Below, one piece after another: positions 37,021 to 45,705 of a stretch of DNA of 64,000 bases; position 1 is the stretch's first letter; each line of letters starts with the position of its first letter. The stretch spans positions 1 through 64,000 of the forward strand of contig CABXWB010000006.1 in the NCBI GenBank assembly GCA_902515745.1, written 5' to 3'. The translations under genes were made by a program, and so were the position numbers. The notes under the pieces were generated by a model. It was not told the DNA's origin. It searched no databases and saw only the letters and a list, made by a program, of their open reading frames with translations. The stretch comes from an uncultured Alphaproteobacteria bacterium. GTDB lineage: Bacteria; Pseudomonadota; Alphaproteobacteria; HIMB59; GCA-002718135.

Positions 37021-38250
37021 TTAGTTTTTTGAAATACCCTTCCAAGGTATTGGACTAGATGGAATATCTTCTTTTATACCTCTTTGTATTTCTCCTTTCT
37101 CATCATACATTGGTAAAGTACATATTTCACCTTTTTGCACACTACCATCATCACATCTAACATCTACTATTGTGTCTGGCCCAAACTCTGCTTTATCCAT
37201 ATGAACTATAGCAACACCACAAACTTGAAATGGCGACCATGTACTTGAAGTTACAATTCCAACTTTTTTATTATCAATAGAAATTTCAGAATCAACCAAC
37301 GCAAAGCTATTTTCTACTCTCATACCCCATGTTAAACAATCTTTGCTTGCATTAAGTAAATAATCTCTTCCAATAAAATCTCCTTTATTAAAATCTATAA
37401 ACTTTCCTAATCCAACGGCAAATGGAGATCGATCTCTCGTAAAATCTCTCCCTGCAGATAAGAGACCTGCCTCAATTCTTCTACATCTAAATCCTGGTGA
37501 GGCTGTTAGAATCATTCCCATTTCTTCACCTTTACTGAGTATTAAGTCTCCAATTTTTTTTGAATCATTTTCTGGTCTTAAATAAATTTCCCAGCCAAGT
37601 TCATTTGTAAAGCCTGTTCTGCTTATAAGCACTTCTTCTGAATCAATTGAAGTTTCAACCCAATCAAAATAATTAAAATTATTTTTTAATGGTTGATCAA
37701 CTAGTTTTTCTAAAAGTTTTAAAGATTTAGGGCCTTGTATTTGACTGACCCAAACGTTTGGATCTTTAATTTCAACATCTAAATTTTTCGAATGAGCTTT
37801 GTACCAACTATATAAATGTCCATCACCTTGTGCAAACCAAAATTTATTTTTTTCTAATCTTAATAATAATCCATCTGAAATCATTCCCCCATCATGGTAA
37901 CAAGCAAATTGATAAGAACATCGTCCTATTTTTACTTTTGAAATATCCCTAGGAAATATTTGTTGAAGTAAATTTTCAGCATCCGGACCAGAGATTTCGT
38001 ATGGATGCTCACCCGTATGACGTAAAATTATTTCTCGTCTAGCTTTCCAATACATTTCATCTGCTGTAGCATGAGATAATTTTTCAAGCGTAAATCTGCC
38101 ATCGGCGTAGTTAGTATATTCTGGGTTAAGTGGTAACTCTTGATATGTAAGAGGATGTATTTTCATAGGCCTAGCCAAATCTAAAGATCTACCAGTTTCT
38201 TTAACCACTGGCTTTACAACAAATCTGAAATTACTAACTAAATCTCCCAT
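37021..38250 (-). CDS. GcvT-family tetrahydrofolate-dependent methyltransferase
   Basis: 409-residue GcvT/DmdA/LigM-family protein, clearly different from the DmdA-like paralogue 3 kb downstream. It has an extended N terminus of about 60 residues, then LRHTGEHPYEISGPDAENLL, HDGGMISDGLLLRL, VSQIQGPKSLKLL, ISRTGFTNELGWEIYL and CRRIEAGLLSAGRDF. The family transfers a methyl or aminomethyl group to tetrahydrofolate. Substrate unknown; an O-, N- or S-methyl compound are all possible. A 41-base gap separates it from the homocysteine methyltransferase gene and 48 bases from the FMN enzyme gene. Confidence 0.85.
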   Translation of the reverse strand: MGDLVSNFRFVVKPVVKETGRSLDLARPMKIHPLTYQELPLNPEYTNYADGRFTLEKLSHATADEMYWKARREIILRHTGEHPYEISGPDAENLLQQIFPRDISKVKIGRCSYQFACYHDGGMISDGLLLRLEKNKFWFAQGDGHLYSWYKAHSKNLDVEIKDPNVWVSQIQGPKSLKLLEKLVDQPLKNNFNYFDWVETSIDSEEVLISRTGFTNELGWEIYLRPENDSKKIGDLILSKGEEMGMILTASPGFRCRRIEAGLLSAGRDFTRDRSPFAVGLGKFIDFNKGDFIGRDYLLNASKDCLTWGMRVENSFALVDSEISIDNKKVGIVTSSTWSPFQVCGVAIVHMDKAEFGPDTIVDVRCDDGSVQKGEICTLPMYDEKGEIQRGIKEDIPSSPIPWKGISKN

Positions 38251-38291
38251 AAAATTTGTTCAACTTATCACAAAATAATGAAAAAAAAATT

Positions 38292-39215
38292 TTAAAATAA
38301 ATTCTTAATTGCTTCAATATGTCGTGGCTTTACTTCACAGCATCCACCAACTAGAGTAACACCTTCATTTAAAGATTTTAAAACAAACTTTTTATATTTT
38401 TCTTCTTTAAATTCCTCTTTTCGAGTCCCAAGTAACTCAACGGGATCAATATAATCATAATGTCCTTCAAAACCTTCTGAATTGAATTTTTCTTCATTAC
38501 TAGTAGGCAGTTGTTTAAATAAATTCATTTTATAACCAAAAGGAAGCTTTTGTTTATTAAATATAGGAATGCTTAAATTTACGATTTCAGGTGATACGCA
38601 GGCTGATACTATGCCGCAACAATTAAATTTTTGAATAGTTTCAAAAAGTTCTTCAAGACTTTCTCCAGATGGTAATTTCCCATCATAACGTAAGTGCACA
38701 CCTACAAGAACTTGTTTATTAAATTCTTTTGAAGCTTCCAAAGCAATTTTTATTTCTTTGATGGAACACAAAACATCTAAGTAAAATATATCGACGTAAT
38801 CTTTTAATATTTTTGCAATTTCATGAAAATAATTAAACATTGTTTCATCAGTTTCAAAATGTATTGGGGAATATGTATTTCCTTGGTTTGGTAGAGAGCC
38901 TGCGAGAATAATTTTCTTATCACTTTCATTTTTTGCTTTTAATGCGAGTGCTCCAGCAGATCTTATTCCAAATTCAAATTTATCAAGTAAATTGTATTTT
39001 TTTAATAATCTCCTTCTAACACTAAAATTTGATGTAACGATTAATTGTGATCCCGCATTTATAAAATTTTTATGCATTTCTACGACCATTGAGTGATTAT
39101 TTTCATTTAATAAAGCTTCTGCAGACCAAAGATCACCTGTAGTTTCTAAACCCATTTCCATTAAAGTTTGACCGGAACCACCATCAAAGAGGTATTTCTT
39201 ATTTTTTAAAAACAT
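38292..39215 (-). CDS. Homocysteine S-methyltransferase family protein
   Basis: 307-residue zinc-dependent methyltransferase of the MmuM/BHMT (pfam S-methyl_trans) family. The three zinc cysteines are present: Cys206 (VSACVSPE) and Cys292-Cys293 (VGGCCEVKPRHI). The N terminus DGGSGQTLMEMG is typical. Such enzymes make methionine from homocysteine using S-methylmethionine, glycine betaine or DMSP as donors. In this operon with two folate demethylases it would take a first methyl from an onium-type substrate; donor identity is inferred from context only. Confidence 0.88.
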   Translation of the reverse strand: MFLKNKKYLFDGGSGQTLMEMGLETTGDLWSAEALLNENNHSMVVEMHKNFINAGSQLIVTSNFSVRRRLLKKYNLLDKFEFGIRSAGALALKAKNESDKKIILAGSLPNQGNTYSPIHFETDETMFNYFHEIAKILKDYVDIFYLDVLCSIKEIKIALEASKEFNKQVLVGVHLRYDGKLPSGESLEELFETIQKFNCCGIVSACVSPEIVNLSIPIFNKQKLPFGYKMNLFKQLPTSNEEKFNSEGFEGHYDYIDPVELLGTRKEEFKEEKYKKFVLKSLNEGVTLVGGCCEVKPRHIEAIKNLF

Positions 39216-39240
39216 TTTTTTGTGAGATTAGTTGAAATAA

Positions 39241-39264
39241 TGTGGCGCATTTAAATGCGCCACA
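39241..39264 (-). terminator. Perfect 24-base palindrome after the binding-protein gene
   Basis: A perfect inverted repeat (half-site TGTGGCGCATTT) starts 16 bases past the stop codon of the binding-protein gene and contains five GC-rich pairs, striking in this AT-rich sequence. After it the transcript reads UUAUUUCAAC, only a weak U-tract. It could be a leaky terminator or a 3'-end stabiliser that gives more binding protein than downstream enzymes. A similar element follows the polyamine-binding-protein gene. Confidence 0.7.
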
Positions 39265-39279
39265 AAGAAAATTAATATT

Positions 39280-40908
39280 TTATGCAAACCACCAACGTTC
39301 AGAAAGTTTGTTACCGTCACTTTCCCAGTTACCAGCAACGTCTTCTCCGTGAGCAAGTTTTTTAGAACCAGCACCAACATATTGGTTAAATGCATAAACA
39401 ATTGCACCACCATCGTAGTTACAAAGAGCTTGTGCTTCCCAGTACATTGATTTTCTTTTTTCTGCATCAAGTTCTGATCTAGCAGATCTAACAAGTTCAT
39501 TGAAACGAACAGTTGAATCAGTTTGAACTAGATTACCCCAAGCAGCTTCATTCCATTCAGTATCATCTGTGAATGCAGCAGACCACATCATATCTTCTGT
39601 AGGTCTTCCACCCCAAGAACTCATACTGAAGCCTTTAGTATTCCATACGTTACTCCAGTAACCATCTTCAGGCTCTTTTTTAACCCTAAGATCGATACCA
39701 CATTCTTGAGCGGAAGCTGCAATCAAGTTAGTTGCATCTGTACAACCTGCATAAGGAACCTCAGAAGTACTAATTTCAATTGGTCCACTTACACCAGATT
39801 TTTTCCAGTGATAAGAAGCTTTATCAGCATCGAACTCTCTTTGCTCTAAAGCACCATTGTGATATGGGTGCGCGGTAGAGATCGGATGATCATTACCAAC
39901 AGTACCATATCCAAGCATAATCTTATCAACAATTTCCTGCCTTTTAATTGCAAATTTTAATGCCATACGAACATCAAAGTTATCAAACGGTGGAACGTTT
40001 AATCTCATTGGCGCTGTATAGTGAGCGTACCCAGAAGCTGCTGTGATTTCTACACTAGGATTTCTAGTTAATAGATTTGCAGTTCTAAGATCAACACCAT
40101 TCATCCAATCAATTTCACCATTTAATAAAGCTGCTTGTCTTGTTGCAGGATCATTAATTCCAATTACTTCAACTGAATCAAAGTGTGCAACACCATCACC
40201 TTTAAAATAATTTGGATTTCTTTTTCCAAATTTTGCACCAACACCTGGGTTGAATTCATCCATAATATATGGACCAGTTCCAATCGTAGATTGAGCGTCA
40301 ACCACTCCATCTTTTGTTGGTTTAATCATAATGTGATAGTCAGTTGTTATTGCAGGCCAATCGGCATTAGCTCCTTTTAGCTTAAAAATAACTCTGTCAT
40401 TTCCATCAGCTGAAATTGTATCAATTTGAGATAACAACCCACCTGCTGCCGAAGCAGTATCTGGATTCATATGATACTGGTAGTTGAGTACAACATCTTC
40501 TGCAGTCATTGATTTACCATTATGGAATTCAACTCCTTTACGAAGATTATACACCCAAGTTTGAGCATCATCTGATTCAATTGATTCAGCTAGCTCTCCA
40601 ACAATTGTATGATCTGAATCAACAACTGTTAGACAGTTCTGATATGACCAAGCAGTAGCTTGCATAAACGAGCTCTGATAAGTCGCTGGATCAAGAGTAT
40701 CAGTTGCATCTGCTGCACTGTTACCCCATCTTAAATGTCCACCTTTTTTTGGTGTAGCAGCAACCGCTTTATCTGCTAAAGATAATGCAATTGGAAGCGT
40801 AACCCCAGTAGCAAGGACAGACATCATGAACTGTCTTCTATCAATAAGCCCTTTTGTAAGCTTTGAAGACTGTTCCTCAATGTATTTGTCTATTTTCTTA
40901 TTTTTCAT
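39280..40908 (-). CDS. Tat-exported peptide-type ABC substrate-binding protein
   Basis: Periplasmic solute-binding protein of the DppA/OppA (SBP_bac_5) family, 542 residues from the Met that follows the AGGGAGG ribosome-binding site. The N terminus carries a twin-arginine signal (DRRQFMMSVLATGVTLPIAL, cleavage probably after AVA), so the protein is likely exported folded. Family features are GGHLRWGN, TLDPATYQSS, VYNLRKGVEFHNGKSMTAED and IGTGPYIMDEF. Codons look richer in G and C than in neighbours, in line with high expression. It is divergent from the matching permease genes and heads the minus-strand catabolic operon. Ligand unknown. Confidence 0.92.
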   Translation of the reverse strand: MKNKKIDKYIEEQSSKLTKGLIDRRQFMMSVLATGVTLPIALSLADKAVAATPKKGGHLRWGNSAADATDTLDPATYQSSFMQATAWSYQNCLTVVDSDHTIVGELAESIESDDAQTWVYNLRKGVEFHNGKSMTAEDVVLNYQYHMNPDTASAAGGLLSQIDTISADGNDRVIFKLKGANADWPAITTDYHIMIKPTKDGVVDAQSTIGTGPYIMDEFNPGVGAKFGKRNPNYFKGDGVAHFDSVEVIGINDPATRQAALLNGEIDWMNGVDLRTANLLTRNPSVEITAASGYAHYTAPMRLNVPPFDNFDVRMALKFAIKRQEIVDKIMLGYGTVGNDHPISTAHPYHNGALEQREFDADKASYHWKKSGVSGPIEISTSEVPYAGCTDATNLIAASAQECGIDLRVKKEPEDGYWSNVWNTKGFSMSSWGGRPTEDMMWSAAFTDDTEWNEAAWGNLVQTDSTVRFNELVRSARSELDAEKRKSMYWEAQALCNYDGGAIVYAFNQYVGAGSKKLAHGEDVAGNWESDGNKLSERWWFA

Positions 40909-41120
40909 TTGTCCTCCCTTATAATTGAACAAAAACCTAAGATTTTTGTTCATAATTTCTAGAAATTTAACAAAAAACAAACTTAAGTTAATATATAAAA
41001 ACATATATAACATTTTAATTCAACGTATAAATTATTAATTAATTATTAATTTTAGCTTGTATGTTGAGTCAATTTTGACAAAACTTTAAGAACTACAATT
41101 GTATCTTTAAGGAGGGTAAC
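40909..41120. promoter_or_regulatory. Divergent control region of the catabolic island
   Basis: 212 bases between the binding-protein gene (minus) and the permease gene (plus), the longest purely non-coding stretch in the island. It holds the minus-strand GGAGG (40913-40917), a 9-bp stem hairpin at 40927-40951 (GAACAAAAA and TTTTTGTTC with a 7-base loop) that would lie in the binding-protein leader, AT-rich tracts around 41000-41050, a TTGACA at 41075-41080 on the plus strand, and AAGGAGGG at 41109-41116. The TTGACA has only a poor -10 partner (TTGTAT, 41099-41104). No regulator gene lies next to it. Confidence 0.55.
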
Positions 41121-42119
41121 ATTACTAGGATTCATCCAATATTTAGAACAATTTTGTTAAGACTTACTCTTGGTCTCGTCACCGTTTTTGCATTTTCGGT
41201 AATAATATTTAGTACATTCTCTTTTCTACCAGGAGATTTTGCCACAGAAATATTAGGTCAAAGTGCAACAAAATCTGCAGTTAAAGCTCTAAGAGCAGAA
41301 TTAGGTTTAGATAAACCTCCAGTGACAAGATACTTTGATTGGCTAGGAAATGTTTTTCAAGGAGATTTTGGAAGTTCTTTTTCTGGAAGATCTAAAGTCC
41401 AGGGTGATCAAGGTGATAGATCTAGAGAGGTTGTTGGATTAATTATTCCAAGGCTTAAGAATACTTTATTTTTAACTGGAGTTGCCGCCATGTTGGCAAT
41501 TCCTCTATCCTTAATTTTAGGTATCTCAGCAGCATTATACAGAAACTCTTATTATGATAGGTCTGCAACTGGAGTCAGCTTAGTGACTGTATCATCACCA
41601 GAATTTTTTACTGCTTATATTTTTATTCTTTTATTAGCGACTCTATTTCCAGTTTTTCCAACAATTGCAACTGTCGATGAGGACACAACTTTAGTTGAAA
41701 GATTTTACAGGACGGCACTTCCAGTTTTTACATTAACATTAATTACAATGGGTCACATGATGAGAATGACAAGGTCAGCTATAATTAATATTTTATCAAG
41801 TGAATATATTGAGATGGCAAAATTATCAGGTGCTTCAAGATACGAAGTAATTGTTAAGCACGCACTTCCAAATGCATGGGCTCCTATTTCTCAAGTAATT
41901 GCAATAAACTTAGCTTATATGTTGATTGGCTCAGTTGTTGTTGAATACGTTTTTAATTATCAAGGTATTGGCAGACTGATGGTTGGCTCTGTTTACAATC
42001 GAGATCTTCCTGTTGTTCAAGCTTGTGCATTAATTTTTGCATCAACATATGTAATATTAAACCTAATTGCAGACTTGATTGGTATTATTTCTAACCCAAG
42101 GTTATTATATCCAAAATGA
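41121..42119 (+). CDS. ABC transporter permease (DppB type), probable AUU start
   Basis: Inner-membrane permease of a peptide-type ABC importer. With a start at the ATT at 41121, five bases after the strong GGAGG at 41111-41115, it has 332 residues and the typical DppB beginning TRIHPIFRTILLRLTLGLVTVF. The only nearby conventional start is TTG at 41154, which lacks a ribosome-binding site and would drop part of the first cytoplasmic/membrane region. Six hydrophobic segments and the EAA loop (EMAKLSGASRYEVIVKHALP) are visible. Overlaps the next permease by 4 bases. Confidence 0.9.
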   Translation: MTRIHPIFRTILLRLTLGLVTVFAFSVIIFSTFSFLPGDFATEILGQSATKSAVKALRAELGLDKPPVTRYFDWLGNVFQGDFGSSFSGRSKVQGDQGDRSREVVGLIIPRLKNTLFLTGVAAMLAIPLSLILGISAALYRNSYYDRSATGVSLVTVSSPEFFTAYIFILLLATLFPVFPTIATVDEDTTLVERFYRTALPVFTLTLITMGHMMRMTRSAIINILSSEYIEMAKLSGASRYEVIVKHALPNAWAPISQVIAINLAYMLIGSVVVEYVFNYQGIGRLMVGSVYNRDLPVVQACALIFASTYVILNLIADLIGIISNPRLLYPK

Positions 42120-43036
42120 GTGAAAATTTATCTTATTCTGCGAAAAGTGAAGTTGCAAATTTAATTAAAAGAAGAACGAGAGTTGAAAGATTAAAAATAG
42201 CTTTATCTAAAGCTCCAATTTCTGCATGGTTTGGAATGGCTGTTTTATTTGTTTATTTTTTTGCTGCTATATTTGCTCCCTTAATTGCACCACATGGAGA
42301 AGCAGAAATATTTCCTGTTGCTTATGCTCCTTGGGGTGATGGGCATATTTTTGGAACTGATCAAATTGGAAGAGATATTTTTTCTCGTATAATATATGCT
42401 GCAAGAAATACTATTGGTATTTGTTTATTGGCTACATTTATAGCTCTAGGCATAGGAACAGTTTTAGGAATTATTGCAGCTCTTGATAGAAAGTATTTAG
42501 ATCAGTTATTAAGCAGAATAGTAGATACTTTAATGGCTATACCTGTAATGATTTTTACTTTCATTCTTTTATCAGTTTTTGGACCAACAAATTTTAATTT
42601 AATTGTTATTTTAGGAATTTTAGAATCTACGAGATTTTTTAGAATTTCAAGATCAGTTGCAGTAGGTCAAGTTGTTTTAGAGTATGTAGAAGTAGCAAGA
42701 TTAAGAGGTGAAAATTTACCATATATAATCTTTAAAGAAATTCTTCCAAATATAGCATCACCTTTAATTATTGAATTTGGATTAAGATTTATATTTATAA
42801 TTTTTACAATATCTAGTCTAAGTTTTTTAGGAATAGGAATACAACCTCCATCTGCGGATTGGGCATCAATGGTAAGAGAAAATGCAATACTTATTCAATA
42901 TGCTCAATATGATTTAACGGCAGGCTTGACACCATTAATTCCAGCTTTTGCAATAGCTTTACTTTGTGTATCCATCAATTTTGTTGTTGATTGGTATCTC
43001 TATATTACTAGTGGATTAAAAGATGACGTCAAATAA
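42116..43036 (+). CDS. ABC transporter permease (DppC type)
   Basis: Second permease of the importer, 306 residues. It has a cytoplasmic N terminus, a first membrane segment (WFGMAVLFVYFFAAIFAPLIAP), the DppC-type loop GTDQIGRDIFSRIIYAAR, five further segments, and the EAA loop (EVARLRGENLPYIIFKEILP). Overlaps the upstream permease by 4 bases (ATGA) and the ATPase gene by 14 bases, so the transporter subunits are co-translated. Confidence 0.93.
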   Translation: MSENLSYSAKSEVANLIKRRTRVERLKIALSKAPISAWFGMAVLFVYFFAAIFAPLIAPHGEAEIFPVAYAPWGDGHIFGTDQIGRDIFSRIIYAARNTIGICLLATFIALGIGTVLGIIAALDRKYLDQLLSRIVDTLMAIPVMIFTFILLSVFGPTNFNLIVILGILESTRFFRISRSVAVGQVVLEYVEVARLRGENLPYIIFKEILPNIASPLIIEFGLRFIFIIFTISSLSFLGIGIQPPSADWASMVRENAILIQYAQYDLTAGLTPLIPAFAIALLCVSINFVVDWYLYITSGLKDDVK

Positions 43037-44636
43037 TTCAAAAGAACTTTTACTTGAAATGAAAAATATCCATATTGATGGATTTTCAGATGAGAGATGG
43101 CATAAAATTTTAAAGGGTGTAGATTTGAATTTATATAGAGGAGAAATACTAGGATTGATAGGGGAGAGTGGTGCTGGTAAATCAACTATGGGTAAAGCTG
43201 CTATGGGATATACACAACCAGGTTGCAAGATTATAAAGGGAGAGGTTAACTTTAATGGTACAGACCTTGCAAAATTAACTGAATTTGAGAAAAGAAAAAT
43301 TTGGGGCACGAAAATTTCTTATGTTGCTCAATCAGCAGCCGCATCTTTTAATCCCGCTCATAGATTAATGGATCAAACAATAAGTGCATCAAATAGATTA
43401 AAAATAAATCCTATTGATGTACTAAAAAAAGATGCTGTTCAACTTTATGAATCACTACAGCTTCCAGATGCGGAAAATATAGGAGATAGATACCCACATC
43501 AAGTATCTGGAGGGCAACTACAAAGAATTATGACTGCAATGGCTATGTCACCAAGACCAGAGTTAATAATATTTGATGAACCAACTACTGCCTTAGATGT
43601 AACTACTCAAGTAGAAGTATTATCTGCTATGAGATCTATAGTAGACAAATTTAATACAGCAGCAATTTATATTACTCATGATTTAGCCGTAGTTGCGCAA
43701 ATGGCTGACAGAATCAAAGTTCTACGATACGGTGAAGAAGTTGAGGAAGCAGAAACTAGAGATATGTTATCAAACCCAAAAGAAGAATATACAAAATCTC
43801 TATGGTCAGTTAGATCGTTAATAAAGCCAGAAGAAACAAATCAAGATTATATTTTATCAATAAAAAATATTGATGCAGCATATGGATCATCAAAGGTTCT
43901 GCATAATGTTTCTATAAATATTCCTAAAGGTAAAACAGTAGCTATAGTTGGCGAAAGTGGATCAGGAAAATCAACAACAGCAAGAGTAATTACAGGCTTA
44001 CTTCCTCAATTAAAAGGTGAAATAATTTTTGATGGAAAAAAATTGTCTCCAAAACTTGAGCAAAGGTCAAAAGAAGAATTAAGAAGAATTCAAATAATTT
44101 TTCAAATGCCTGATACTGCAATGAACCCCCGTCAAACTGTTGATGAAATAATAGGAAGGCCAATAGAATTTTATCAAGGTATAAAAGGGAAAGAAAGAGA
44201 AGCAAAAGTTATTGAATTATTAAAAATGATTGAGCTAGATGAAACTTTTTTAGATAGATTGCCATCCGAATTATCTGGAGGTCAAAAACAGAGAATATGC
44301 ATTGCAAGAGCTTTAGCAGCTAACCCAGATTTAATTATTTGTGATGAAGTGACATCAGCGCTAGATCAAATTGTTCAAGAAGGAATATTAAAATTACTCC
44401 AAAAATTACAAAAAGAGCTAGGTGTAACTTATATTTTTATAACCCATGATATAGCAACAGTTAAAGCAATATCAGATGAAATAGTTGTTATGTATCAAGG
44501 AGAGGTAGTGGAACAGGGTTTGAAAAGTAAAATTTTAAATCCACCACATCCTGATTATACAGAACTTTTATTGTCTTCAGTCCCAGAAATGGATCCTGAT
44601 TGGCTAACCAATCTTCTGAATAAAAGATCTTCCTAG
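43023..44636 (+). CDS. Fused double-domain ABC ATPase (DppD-DppF type)
   Basis: One 537-residue polypeptide carries both nucleotide-binding domains. Domain 1: Walker A GESGAGKST, signature VSGGQLQRI, Walker B LIIFDEPTTALD. Domain 2 (from about residue 275): Walker A GESGSGKST, signature LSGGQKQRI, Walker B LIICDEVTSALD (Val in place of the usual Pro). A single fused ATPase serves the two permeases upstream. The oligopeptide-type C-terminal extension (LLLSSVPEMDPDWL) is present. Confidence 0.93.
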   Translation: MTSNNSKELLLEMKNIHIDGFSDERWHKILKGVDLNLYRGEILGLIGESGAGKSTMGKAAMGYTQPGCKIIKGEVNFNGTDLAKLTEFEKRKIWGTKISYVAQSAAASFNPAHRLMDQTISASNRLKINPIDVLKKDAVQLYESLQLPDAENIGDRYPHQVSGGQLQRIMTAMAMSPRPELIIFDEPTTALDVTTQVEVLSAMRSIVDKFNTAAIYITHDLAVVAQMADRIKVLRYGEEVEEAETRDMLSNPKEEYTKSLWSVRSLIKPEETNQDYILSIKNIDAAYGSSKVLHNVSINIPKGKTVAIVGESGSGKSTTARVITGLLPQLKGEIIFDGKKLSPKLEQRSKEELRRIQIIFQMPDTAMNPRQTVDEIIGRPIEFYQGIKGKEREAKVIELLKMIELDETFLDRLPSELSGGQKQRICIARALAANPDLIICDEVTSALDQIVQEGILKLLQKLQKELGVTYIFITHDIATVKAISDEIVVMYQGEVVEQGLKSKILNPPHPDYTELLLSSVPEMDPDWLTNLLNKRSS

Positions 44637-44655
44637 TAAATCTATATTTTAAATA

Positions 44656-44922
44656 ATGAAAATATTTAAATTTTTACTTAATTTTTTCTTTAGCAAAGAA
44701 AATAGAATAGATAATCTAGAAGCAAAAAATATAATGATAATTGAGAACAATTTTAATAAAGATAATTTAACACTAGGTTCTATTTACAAAGTAAATCAAA
44801 ATATAAAACTAAAAAATTTTAAAAATAAAATTCTTAAAGACAACTTAACAATAGTAGTTACTGACAATAAAGGTAAAACTATTGGATATATTTCTAAAAA
44901 AGAGATAGATAATATTCAATAA
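44656..44922 (+). CDS. Small protein of unknown function in the island operon
   Basis: 88 residues, not recognised with confidence. It begins with a short hydrophobic, aromatic stretch (MKIFKFLLNFFF), then a lysine- and asparagine-rich body and ends IVVTDNKGKTIGYISKKEID. The C-terminal pattern faintly recalls HIRAN-type domains (an aliphatic strand, then GxxIGY), but this is a guess. It starts 19 bases after the ATPase gene and its stop codon touches the SDR start codon, so it is probably translated with the operon. Confidence 0.6.
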   Translation: MKIFKFLLNFFFSKENRIDNLEAKNIMIIENNFNKDNLTLGSIYKVNQNIKLKNFKNKILKDNLTIVVTDNKGKTIGYISKKEIDNIQ

Positions 44923-45705
44923 ATGAAAATTAATCTTAGAAAAAAAAATTATGTTATTTCTGCTGGTGCAGATGGCTTAGGTTTTGCTATAGCAAATAAA
45001 ATAATCAGTTCAGGTGGAAAAGTATACTTATCTGATATAAGTAAATCAAAAATTGATAAAATAAATTCAAATAAAAAATATCGTAATAAAATATCTGCTA
45101 AACACTTAGACTGTACAAATCCAAAAGACATTAAAGAATATTTTAAATCTCTATCTAACTTAAAAAAAATAGATGGATTAATAAATAATATAGGTATTGC
45201 AGGACCTACAAAGTATCTTCAAAATATTTCAATAGATGAATGGGATAACACAATAAAAACCAATTTAAGTTCACATTTTTATTTCTCAAAATATGCTATT
45301 CCATTTTTAAAAAAAGCTAAAAAAGGATCTATTATTAATTTATCTTCAACCGCAGGGTTATATGGTTTTGCTCAACGTTCACCATATGCATCAAGTAAAT
45401 GGGCAGTAATTGGATTAACTAAAACATTAGCTGTTGAATTAGGAAAATTTAAAATACGTGTGAATGCAATTTGTCCTGGTTCTGTTAATGGCAATAGAAT
45501 GGATAGGGTAATAAATGCAAAAGCTAAATTAATAAATTCTTCAAATAAAAAAGTAAGAAAAGAATTAGAGTCAATGGTTTCATTAAACACATTTGTAGAA
45601 AAAGAAGATATTGCTTCAATGGCTTTATTTTTATTAAGTGAAGCCTCAGAAAATGTGTCTGGTCAAATTATGACTGTTGATGGAAACACTGAAAGAATGA
45701 ATTAG
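44923..45705 (+). CDS. Short-chain dehydrogenase/reductase
   Basis: 260-residue classical SDR. The nucleotide-binding turn is SAGADGLGFAIA, followed by DCTNPKD and LINNIGIAG; the catalytic residues are Ser in LSSTAG and Tyr/Lys in SPYASSKWAV. The C terminus (VSGQIMTVDGNTE) is normal. It interconverts an alcohol and a carbonyl with NAD(P); the substrate is unknown. Positioned between the importer genes and a GMC oxidoreductase, it probably acts on the imported compound or on an early oxidation product. Confidence 0.92.
   Translation: MKINLRKKNYVISAGADGLGFAIANKIISSGGKVYLSDISKSKIDKINSNKKYRNKISAKHLDCTNPKDIKEYFKSLSNLKKIDGLINNIGIAGPTKYLQNISIDEWDNTIKTNLSSHFYFSKYAIPFLKKAKKGSIINLSSTAGLYGFAQRSPYASSKWAVIGLTKTLAVELGKFKIRVNAICPGSVNGNRMDRVINAKAKLINSSNKKVRKELESMVSLNTFVEKEDIASMALFLLSEASENVSGQIMTVDGNTERMN

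Noticed and set aside
39228..39500. Open frame of 90 codons overlapping the 3' end of the DppA-type gene
   Set aside because: Shifted frame within the binding-protein gene, running through the palindrome; no start context and no recognisable protein.
41075..41104. TTGACA / TTGTAT promoter for the permease operon
   Set aside because: The -10 matches poorly and the resulting transcript would begin inside the ribosome-binding site; noted within the control region but not called as a separate promoter.
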